Origin: Thermoplasmata archaeon
GTDB lineage: Archaea; Thermoplasmatota; E2; DHVEG-1
DNA: 38,598 nt
Assembly: GCA_020054475.1 (NCBI GenBank)
Contig: JAHWGJ010000016.1
Span: 1 to 38,598 of the forward strand
Direction of reading: 5' to 3'
The notes under the pieces were generated by a model, which saw nothing but the letters and a program-made list of their open reading frames with translations, was not told the origin of the DNA and did not search any database. The position numbers were made by a program, and so were the translations under genes. Position 1 is the stretch's first letter. Every line of letters begins with the position of its first letter. Below are positions 32,722-38,598 of the stretch, piece after piece.

Positions 32722-32835
32722 ATCTTTATATATACTCCTATAAAGTTAGTCAATTAAATTTTTTAATAATGTCATTCATTTAGTAGATAATTTTTTATTA
32801 CATAGAAATATTTCCATTGAAAAAATATTTTTTTT

Positions 32836-32923
32836 GCCGAGGTAGCAAAGTCTGGCCCAACGCGCCGGCCTTGAAAGCCGGTTCTCCATCCGGGGAGCAG
32901 GAGTTCAAATCTCCTCCTCGGCG
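32836..32923 (+). tRNA. tRNA-Ser (anticodon TGA)
   Basis: The acceptor GCCGAGG pairs with CCTCGGC (32916-32922) and the discriminator base is G. The anticodon stem CCGGC/GCCGG has the loop CTTGAAA with anticodon TGA. A long variable arm (CTCCATCCGGGGAG) confirms the class II serine type. Confidence 0.95.
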
Positions 32924-32985
32924 TTTAAGTTAGATTTATTTTTACGAAACATGTAAAAACTAGTTCTTTATTTTCCATCTTAATA

Positions 32986-33417
32986 ATGAAAATAAAAAAT
33001 ATTCAATTAAAATCAATTGAAGCAAGAAGATATTCAAAATTAAATGAAAGACCCCAAAAAATTAGGATAGATCATAATAGTAACATTACAAATATGCAAG
33101 ATGAAAAAAAAGGTGAAACATTAATTGATTTCCAATATACCGCAAGTTATGGCCCTGTAGGGGTAATTAAAATTGAAGGGTCATTAGTTTATATAGGTGA
33201 AGATGCAAATAAAATTTCGAAAGAATGGAGAAATACCAGAAAGATGCCGGATCAAATTGCTAGTCAATTTCATACTGCTGTTATGCATGCATGCGTACCT
33301 GAGGCAGTTGGCATCGCAAAAGATCTTGCATTACCACCACCAATTCCATTACCTCAGGTAAAACTTGGGGGGCCCCAACCTACTAAAATGGGGCAAGATG
33401 GTCCTGAAGTGGCATAA
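32986..33417 (+). CDS. Conserved archaeal protein of unknown function
   Basis: This 143-residue protein opens MKIKNIQLKSIEARRY and has IRIDHNSNITN, DFQYTASYGPVGVIKIEGSL and the C-terminal LALPPPIPLPQVKLGGPQP. These blocks recur in an archaeal family I recognise by pattern but cannot name; the central strands resemble a SecB-like fold, which is only a guess. It is likely cytosolic. It lies 43 bases before the UMP kinase gene on the same strand and may be co-transcribed with it. Confidence 0.65.
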   Translation: MKIKNIQLKSIEARRYSKLNERPQKIRIDHNSNITNMQDEKKGETLIDFQYTASYGPVGVIKIEGSLVYIGEDANKISKEWRNTRKMPDQIASQFHTAVMHACVPEAVGIAKDLALPPPIPLPQVKLGGPQPTKMGQDGPEVA

Positions 33418-33460
33418 TAATTAATAAAACTAATATATCAAAATACTTTATCAATTTTAA

Positions 33461-34141
33461 ATGAAAACTATTGTTATTTCAATTGGCGGATCAGTAATTT
33501 TGTCCAAGGATATTGATTTTCAATATTATAAAAAATTAGCGGATTTAATAATGAGAATTGCTAAAGATTATAAAATTTATATTGTTGTTGGTGGTGGAAA
33601 AATTGCCAGAGATTATATAAAAATTGGAAGAAAATTAAATTTTGATGAAAAAACCCTTGATATATTTGGGATACTGGTTACAAGAATAAACGCCAAATTA
33701 TTAACTAATATTATAAATAATTCAAATTCAAAAATACCTGAAACAACTGATAATGCACTAAAAATGAAAAATAGAATAATTATTATGGGTGGAACTATAC
33801 CGGGCCACAGTACGGATTATGTTGGATCTGAAATTGCATCAAAAACCAAAGCAGAAAAGTTTATAATTGCAACAAATGTGGATGGAGTTTATGATAAAGA
33901 CCCTAAAGAATATAATGATGCTAAACAAATTATAGAAATCACTCCAGATAAATTAATTAATAAATATGGTATTTCATGGAAATCTGCGGGATGTAATGTT
34001 GTTATTGATGGCCCCGCTTTAAATGTTATTAAAAACAAAGATTTATTGACATATGTATTAAACGGTAAAAAGATTGAGGAATTAGAAAAAGTTTTGTTAG
34101 ATAAAAAATTTAATGGGACAGTAATAAAAAATAAAAAATAA
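33461..34141 (+). CDS. pyrH: Uridylate kinase (archaeal UMPK)
   Basis: This 226-residue protein is an amino-acid-kinase-fold enzyme that makes UDP from UMP with ATP. It shows SIGGSVIL (residues 7-14), VVGGGKIARDY, the UMP-binding MGGTIPGHSTD and the nucleotide loop ATNVDGVYDKDPKEY. The length and the GHSTD motif are typical of the archaeal form, which lacks the long bacterial N-terminus. It converges on ftsZ. Confidence 0.93.
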   Translation: MKTIVISIGGSVILSKDIDFQYYKKLADLIMRIAKDYKIYIVVGGGKIARDYIKIGRKLNFDEKTLDIFGILVTRINAKLLTNIINNSNSKIPETTDNALKMKNRIIIMGGTIPGHSTDYVGSEIASKTKAEKFIIATNVDGVYDKDPKEYNDAKQIIEITPDKLINKYGISWKSAGCNVVIDGPALNVIKNKDLLTYVLNGKKIEELEKVLLDKKFNGTVIKNKK

Positions 34142-34156
34142 GGTAAAGAATATTTA

Positions 34157-35269
34157 TTACCTTACAAAATCAATATTATATTTGGGGCTAGTAACTACTT
34201 GTTTTGTTGGAGTATTTTGCATTGTTACTGCACTTTTTGGACCTAAAAGATTTGGGGATTGAACTCCAGTCATAATTGCCATAACTCTACATTTTCCTTC
34301 AAATTCAGGTTGTACTCTTGCACCAAGTATAACGTTTGAATAACAATCAAGATCTTCAGTTAATTTCTTTGCTACATCTTGCACATATTTTAAACTCATA
34401 TTTGGTCCACCTGTAATATGTACTAAAGCACCATTTGCTCCCTTATAGTCAACGTTTAATAGTGGATGATTTAATGCTTCTGTAACAACGGCCTCTACGC
34501 CAGCCTCTTCATCAGCTTCCCCCCATAACATTATTGAAAGTCCGCCTTGATCCATAATTGATTTCATATCTGCATAATCTAGATTAATAAGTGAGGGAAC
34601 TGTAATTGTTTCTGAAAGACCTTTTACTGTTTCAGCTATCATTTGATCCATAACAGAAAAAGCTTGGTTAATAGGTAAATTTGGAACAAATTCCATTAAA
34701 CGATTATTATCAAGAACTACTGTACTATCTGCTTTAATTCTAAGTTGATCAAGGCCCTCATCTGCCTTTATCAATCTCGCTCTTTCAACGTTAAATGGAG
34801 TTGAAACCATACAGGTTACAACTGCATTATGTTTTTTTGCAATTTCAGCTACAACAGGTGCAGAACCTGTACCAGTTCCACCACCCATACCCGCAGTGAT
34901 AAAAACTAGATCAGAACCTTTAATTAATTCTTCAATTTCTCTACTAGATTCCCTTGCACATCTCTCAGCAACATCTGGGTATCCGCCAGCGCCTAAACCT
35001 CTTGTTACGTTTCCACCGATTAATATTTTTTTATCACATTCAACAAGATCTAAAGCTTGTTTATCGGTATTTATTGCAATCGTTTCAGCACCTTTAACAC
35101 CTAATTTATTTAATCTTGTGATGGTGTTACCCCCGGCCCCTCCACATCCAACTATAGTTATTCTTGGAGTACCAAACATATCATCATCAAATTTTAATTT
35201 ACTTTCTTCTTCTTTTTTATTTTCAATAGCATTTTCGACAAAAGATTTCATACCTTCATTTTTTCCCAT
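34157..35269 (-). CDS. ftsZ: Cell division protein FtsZ
   Basis: This 370-residue tubulin homologue has the GTP-binding GCGGAGGNT near residue 38, the T4 tubulin signature [10 protein letters not shown] near residue 131 and the T7 region [11 protein letters not shown]. It polymerises into the division ring. GGAGGAATG two bases before the ATG is a strong ribosome binding site. The last 20 residues ([16 protein letters not shown]) are a short variable tail. It lies downstream of a cdrS-like gene, and a 12-bp hairpin sits in the leader between them. Confidence 0.97.
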   Translation of the reverse strand: MGKNEGMKSFVENAIENKKEEESKLKFDDDMFGTPRITIVGCGGAGGNTITRLNKLGVKGAETIAINTDKQALDLVECDKKILIGGNVTRGLGAGGYPDVAERCARESSREIEELIKGSDLVFITAGMGGGTGTGSAPVVAEIAKKHNAVVTCMVSTPFNVERARLIKADEGLDQLRIKADSTVVLDNNRLMEFVPNLPINQAFSVMDQMIAETVKGLSETITVPSLINLDYADMKSIMDQGGLSIMLWGEADEEAGVEAVVTEALNHPLLNVDYKGANGALVHITGGPNMSLKYVQDVAKKLTEDLDCYSNVILGARVQPEFEGKCRVMAIMTGVQSPNLLGPKSAVTMQNTPTKQVVTSPKYNIDFVR

Positions 35270-35294
35270 CTCATTCCTCCTATTCTGGTAGTTT

Positions 35295-35321
35295 GAAGGA
35301 CGCCTTATAAAGGCGTCCTTC
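35295..35321. promoter_or_regulatory. Perfect 12-bp hairpin between cdrS-like gene and ftsZ
   Basis: GAAGGACGCCTT at 35295-35306 pairs with AAGGCGTCCTTC at 35310-35321 around a three-base loop. It is 25 bases before the ftsZ start on the minus strand and clear of the Shine-Dalgarno. It could be a partial terminator, a stability element or a protein-binding site that sets ftsZ expression relative to cdrS. Confidence 0.6.
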
Positions 35322-35360
35322 GTTAAGGGTGCATCCCATCCCTCTCCATATCGATAAACT

Positions 35361-35588
35361 TTATTTTTTAGTGTAAGGCTCTAAAGATTCAACGGCTAAT
35401 TCTAAAGCTTGAACTTTTTTTATTTTTTCTGCTTTATCAATAACCTCAGTAGCATATTCCTTGATAAAATCATGTACTGCATGTCGTATAACCTCTGATC
35501 TTGATGCAAACTCACCTGCTCTAATAAATAGATCTATTGAATGTAGATCCCGCTGAGGGAGTCTGACGGTTATACGTTGGGCTTCCAT
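35361..35588 (-). CDS. cdrS: Ribbon-helix-helix regulator, CdrS-like
   Basis: This 75-residue protein begins with the DNA-binding strand [12 protein letters not shown] and has the helices [26 protein letters not shown], the CopG/RHH fold. A C-terminal tail of 30 charged residues follows. In haloarchaea the short RHH protein CdrS is encoded next to ftsZ2 and controls division genes; position and size here suggest the same role. The ATG at 35588 follows AGGAGAAAT and is preferred over the GTG at 35600. The ftsZ gene starts 91 bases downstream. Confidence 0.85.
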   Translation of the reverse strand: MEAQRITVRLPQRDLHSIDLFIRAGEFASRSEVIRHAVHDFIKEYATEVIDKAEKIKKVQALELAVESLEPYTKK

Positions 35589-35877
35589 ATTTCTCCTCAC
35601 ACACCAATAAGTTGTCGGAATAGCGTCAAATAATCATATTTTATTAGACTTATAGATGCCTTAAATATGTCCATCGGATGATAAAAGACATCTTTTGTCT
35701 GACAACCCATGCCATAATAGTCACTTATATTTAAATAATTTTCGTTATTTTTATAAGATTAATTAAAAATAACCAGAGGATCCGGTATTAAAAAAAACTG
35801 AATACTTTTTGAATGTTACCATTAATTTTAATTAAATTGATGAGATATAAATATTTTACAAATGTTATTTATTATTT

Positions 35878-36501
35878 CTAGGTTGTTAAAATTCTACCAA
35901 AGGCCACTGAACCAGAAATTTTTTCAATTTTAACCTTAACTTTTGAACCTTTAATAGCACCAGCAATGTATATTGTATATTTATCAAGATAAGCAACACC
36001 ATCACCCTTTCTTCCAATATCTTTTATTGTTAAATCTAGTATAGAACCTTCCTTGATTTTTTCTGAAGTTTGTGTAATTACTTTTCTCTTTCGAGATTTT
36101 ACCGAGCGAAATGCTCCGCATGCATCACATCTAACTAGAATAGTTCTTGCTTGTTTAACAAGATGAGTATCAGGTCTATTACATTCAGAACACATTACAA
36201 AAGTATCAATATATTCTTTCATTCGATCTTGAATACTTTTTGAAGGTATTTTACCTTGGAAAGTTAATCTACCACTATTAATTTCACCAGCAGTTCCAAG
36301 ACCCCCCAATAATATTTTTAGAATATGATCCTGATCTCGATTAACTGCATCGGATATTTTATCAAAATTTTTAACTACAGTTGTATTCCCTTCATAAAAA
36401 ATTTCAATTTCAGGTAATTTAAAACGATCATCATTACCTGTTCTTGAAAAAGATTGATCTTGAAATTTTTTTAATAATTTTCTATATTCTAAATCGGTCA
36501 T
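35878..36501 (-). CDS. eif2b: Translation initiation factor aIF2 beta subunit with C-terminal TRAM domain
   Basis: This protein has 207 residues. Residues 1-140 are aIF2-beta: the MTDLEYRKLLKKF start, a central domain with ILKILLGGLGTAGE, and the zinc ribbon CSEC...CDAC (Cys104, 107, 125, 128). Residues about 150-207 form a TRAM domain (GSILDLTIKDIGRKGDGVAY then VKVKIEKISGSVAFGRIL), an RNA-binding barrel. aIF2-beta is normally about 140 residues, so the TRAM part is an added module; similar fusions are known in some euryarchaea. Its partner aIF2-gamma is encoded at the end of the window. Confidence 0.94.
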   Translation of the reverse strand: MTDLEYRKLLKKFQDQSFSRTGNDDRFKLPEIEIFYEGNTTVVKNFDKISDAVNRDQDHILKILLGGLGTAGEINSGRLTFQGKIPSKSIQDRMKEYIDTFVMCSECNRPDTHLVKQARTILVRCDACGAFRSVKSRKRKVITQTSEKIKEGSILDLTIKDIGRKGDGVAYLDKYTIYIAGAIKGSKVKVKIEKISGSVAFGRILTT

Positions 36502-36591
36502 ATTAGCTGGGGTTAATACATTTAATATCTAAAAAACTTCTGGTAGTCATATAAATATTATTTTTAATTTGTTTATTGAATAATGAAAATT

Positions 36592-36729
36592 TTAATATTT
36601 AATGATATTTGGTTTAATTTTTTTAACTATTACTGTTAAACCTTCTTTTATTGCTTTTTCTGCAACATCTTTTTTTTTTGTGAAAAATTTACTATTTCCC
36701 TTGGTCCAATGCCATATTAGTTGTGTCAT
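36592..36729 (-). CDS. 45-residue small protein
   Basis: The frame begins MTQLIWHWTKGNSKFFTKK and ends VIVKKIKPNIIKY. It is basic, with a compact pattern suggestive of a small beta-alpha unit (WHWTKGNSKFFT then DVAEKAIKEGLTVIV). GAGGGAAAA lies directly before the ATG. It starts 226 bases from the aIF2-beta gene start and is on the same strand. Family unknown. Confidence 0.55.
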   Translation of the reverse strand: MTQLIWHWTKGNSKFFTKKKDVAEKAIKEGLTVIVKKIKPNIIKY

Positions 36730-37086
36730 TTTTCCCTCTTAATTGAATAATTTGTTTAGACGATTAATAAATGATTTATATATTTTCTCTTTTAATCAAA
36801 TTTTTCAAGTATATATTAATTCAAATTGACAATTTTTTTTTACATTGGAAAGAAGATTAATAGAAATATTTTATAAAAATATTGTAGAAGGATATAATAT
36901 AAATGTTGGAGGTGGATCTAGTATTAAATATTCAATATAGCTACATAATCTTTTCATTCAAATATTTTAATTAAAATACTCTTCTCATATATACTAATTT
37001 ATGATTTAATATTTTGTATTGATAAAAGCGATGATATTATTTTTATTACAACTTATATATCGATATTTATACTAACTTTCATCATA
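36730..37086. other. AT-rich intergenic region
   Basis: The 357 bases contain no supported gene. A near-perfect Shine-Dalgarno-like GGAGGTGGATC at about 36908-36918 is followed only by a few codons before a stop. The region probably holds the promoter of the 45-residue gene on one side and the end of the zinc-ribbon gene on the other. Confidence 0.4.
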
Positions 37087-37218
37087 CTAATTTTGAAGTT
37101 TATTATGATAATTCCAACAATAGTTTATGATTTTATCCTTACATTTCTGACAGAAATGAGTTCCTTCTTCCTCTGGTTTAATCCTACCACATTGTATACA
37201 TAGTTTTCTAGAATTCAT
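37087..37218 (-). CDS. 43-residue zinc-ribbon protein
   Basis: The product begins MNSRKLCIQCGRIKPEEEG and has a CIQC...CQKC pair (Cys7, 10, 24, 27), a complete single zinc ribbon, followed by a short basic and aromatic tail. Such mini-proteins are common in archaea and usually bind nucleic acid or a protein partner. No ribosome binding site is visible. The cysteine spacing makes coding likely. Confidence 0.65.
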   Translation of the reverse strand: MNSRKLCIQCGRIKPEEEGTHFCQKCKDKIINYCWNYHNKLQN

Positions 37219-37319
37219 AATAAATAATGTTGGTAATAATTTTTAAATAAATTTAGAGGGAAATTGAAAGTATAAGTTTTATAATTAAAATATAGTAATT
37301 AAAAATAATAAGTTAATTG

Positions 37320-37360
37320 TAGGAACTTGAACTTATAAGTAATGAGTCGGGGGCGAGAAC
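37320..37360 (-). repeat. Degenerate duplicate of the tRNA-Met 3' end and flank
   Basis: These 41 bases match 37423-37463 at 29 positions. The match includes the exact GTCGGGGGCG of the tRNA 3' end and the pattern GGAAC-TG-AC in its downstream flank. The two copies are 103 bases apart. This is probably a remnant of a tRNA duplication or of an old integration event. Confidence 0.5.
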
Positions 37361-37447
37361 AGGGATTAGAGGTTCAGTCATTTTTTCTAAAAAAGTATAT
37401 ATCATCCACTATAAAAATATTGTGGGAACCTGTACCTCTAGATGATG

Positions 37448-37570
37448 TGTCGGGGGCGGGATCTGAACCCGCGACCTCCTGATTTCTTAGCACAATAGCT
37501 AAAGAATATTCGAACCCTTATAGCTTAAGCTTATGAGTCAGGCGCTCTAACCAGGCTGAGCCACCCCGAC
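37448..37570 (-). tRNA. Elongator tRNA-Met (CAT) with 48-nt intron
   Basis: The acceptor GTCGGGG pairs with CCCCGAC and the discriminator base is A. The anticodon stem is CCTGA/TCAGG with CTCATA before the intron and A after it, giving CAT. The 48-base insert lies after position 37, the canonical archaeal site, and its ends can form a bulge-helix-bulge with the exons. The gene is 123 nt and the mature tRNA 75 nt. Confidence 0.9.
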
Positions 37571-37627
37571 ATTATTTAATAAGATATTTTACTTGGAATA
37601 TATATCTTATTAATAAAAATTTTCTAA

Positions 37628-38053
37628 TTACCTATAATTTCCTTCTAAAAACAATTTTTGTTTTCCACGAAGATATACAACTGAAATAGATTCATTTCTA
37701 AGTCTTTTTCTTAGTTCTATATCATTAGTTACTACAATTCCATTAAATTTTTTTGCATAAAGTATTACTGCATCATCAGCCTTTTTTTCAATATTTATAT
37801 CAATTATTTCATATTTTTTTTTAATTAATTCTAAACTACTTTTTGCAATATTTTTCTTTTTACCTTTGCCTTTAACTGATAGTAATTTAATTTCATTAAA
37901 TATTGGTTTTGGTATAATAATACGTGATTTTCCAATTAGAATTAAAATTTCATTTTCTATATCAATTGAAAATTCGAAACTCATAAATATTGCACTTGTA
38001 TCAAGAATCACAACTTTGATATCTCGATTTCCCCATAACCTATTAAATGCCAT
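37628..38053 (-). CDS. PIN-domain protein, Fcf1/VapC9-like
   Basis: The PIN nuclease fold is shown by VVILDTSAIFM (first metal aspartate), FNEIK (second acid) and GIVVTNDIELRKRL (third acid). Proteins of this type beside aIF2-gamma are thought to process rRNA. The ATG at 38053 overlaps aIF2-gamma by 46 bases and arises from the conserved RWHLIGYG codons of that gene, so it may be fortuitous. An in-frame ATC at 38020 gives KVVILDTSA, the usual PIN start, and stands five bases after GGGGAAATC. The real protein may therefore be 11 residues shorter than the ATG version. Confidence 0.85.
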   Translation of the reverse strand: MAFNRLWGNRDIKVVILDTSAIFMSFEFSIDIENEILILIGKSRIIIPKPIFNEIKLLSVKGKGKKKNIAKSSLELIKKKYEIIDINIEKKADDAVILYAKKFNGIVVTNDIELRKRLRNESISVVYLRGKQKLFLEGNYR

Positions 38054-38598
38054 CTGCTGTCAATCCTTCTACTTATTGCAATCCTTTGCCCCTCTTCAGC
38101 ACAAACAGGTAATTTCAATTTCAATCCAATTTTTTCTTTTTTAATATCGTTCACTATTCCAACAGTTGTTGCAGTGCCTATAGTTAACATGAGTGGTTCA
38201 TTAGTTTTAATCGGTTCAACATTTTTCTCTTCGATTGTACCAACAACTCTTTTCAATAGATTTATTGATAGATTGAAACTATCTAGTATTAAGGGTAATT
38301 TTTCAGGATGTCCAACAACTTTTCCAGAATAAGAATCTGATTTTGTTCTACTAGGATCTAAATTTGTCCCTATTGCGAGTAAACCGCCGGGATTTGCTTC
38401 ATTTACTGATTTACCTCCTGTATATAATGAGTCTATCTTAGTAATAATTGGTTCTAACTTTTTTTTACCTTCAATTGAGATTTCTCTACCTGGTGCAATT
38501 TCAATATTATCGCCCTTTTTTAATATACCTTTTAAAAGAGATCCGCCAATAACTCCGCCTTTTAATTCTTTAGCATTAAAACCTGGTTTATTGATATC
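38008..38598 (-). CDS. eif2g: Translation initiation factor aIF2 gamma subunit (partial, C-terminal part)
   Basis: The frame is open to the window edge, so the N-terminal GTPase domain lies outside. The 196 residues seen are domain II and III: NKPGFNAKELKGGVIGGSLL, LYTGGKSVNEANPGGLLAIGT, SGKVVGHPEKLP, and the C-terminal CAEEGQRIAISRRIDSRWHLIG. This subunit binds GTP and initiator tRNA in the aIF2 heterotrimer. The PIN gene follows with overlapping ends, a common archaeal pairing. Confidence 0.95.
   Translation of the reverse strand, partial: DINKPGFNAKELKGGVIGGSLLKGILKKGDNIEIAPGREISIEGKKKLEPIITKIDSLYTGGKSVNEANPGGLLAIGTNLDPSRTKSDSYSGKVVGHPEKLPLILDSFNLSINLLKRVVGTIEEKNVEPIKTNEPLMLTIGTATTVGIVNDIKKEKIGLKLKLPVCAEEGQRIAISRRIDSRWHLIGYGEIEISKL

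Noticed and set aside
36901-36940. Perfect Shine-Dalgarno-like GGAGGTGGATC as the start of a gene
   Set aside because: All frames after it stop within a few codons.

Overview
The window is AT-rich DNA from an archaeon. Diagnostic archaeal genes include the replication factor C small subunit, PCNA, transcription factor S, aIF2-beta and aIF2-gamma, EF-1alpha, S10, FtsZ next to a CdrS-like ribbon-helix-helix regulator, the archaeal pterin enzyme MptA, the RNase P protein Pop5 and an intron-containing elongator tRNA-Met. Secreted C25 (gingipain-type) peptidases and tandem NosD-type beta-helix proteins with the YVDDDG signature point to a Thermoplasmata-related euryarchaeon, possibly of the MBG-D/Thermoprofundales kind. 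The phylum-level placement is an inference.

Layout. (1) 1-9.5 kb is backbone: redox protein, HAD phosphatase, YjbQ, YqiA-type esterase, rfcS, a COG2403-type GTPase, a secreted C25 peptidase, a broken isopropylmalate/isocitrate dehydrogenase gene and mptA. (2) 9.53-25.4 kb looks like a genomic island. It begins at tRNA-Thr(GGT), whose 3' end plus about 25 flanking bases is repeated at 23.1 kb and 25.36 kb. It holds three beta-helix proteins, membrane proteins, a GDT1/TMEM165 transporter, a response regulator, a Glu/Pro-rich secreted protein, an HTH protein, a C25 peptidase remnant, a stand-alone condensation-type acyltransferase, a DUF2971 gene with small partners, a CDF cation transporter and an orphan peptide-binding lipoprotein. 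I found no integrase. Inside it a 37-bp element with a 28-bp near-symmetric core occurs three times in direct orientation, about 3.7 kb apart. (3) 25.5-29.6 kb, minus strand: a DMT exporter, then a nudix-tfs-pcn-pop5-DUF711 information-processing cluster. (4) 29.9-34.1 kb, plus strand: tRNA-Val, EF-1alpha, S10, a membrane protein, tRNA-Ser, a conserved archaeal protein and UMP kinase. (5) 34.1-38.6 kb, minus strand: cdrS-ftsZ, aIF2-beta with a TRAM domain, two small proteins, tRNA-Met with intron, a PIN-domain protein and the 3' part of aIF2-gamma.

The most notable signal is at gene starts. Several genes have no ATG, GTG or TTG where homology and a Shine-Dalgarno site place the start; an ATA or ATC stands there instead (pop5, yegP-like, the first beta-helix gene, mptA, probably the GDT1 gene and the PIN gene). 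Conventional ORF calling truncates or misplaces these genes. The second signal is the nested repeat structure of the island: tRNA-derived direct repeats, the 37-bp repeats, a 23-bp hairpin repeat after two genes, and a 305-bp element with perfect 19-bp inverted ends.
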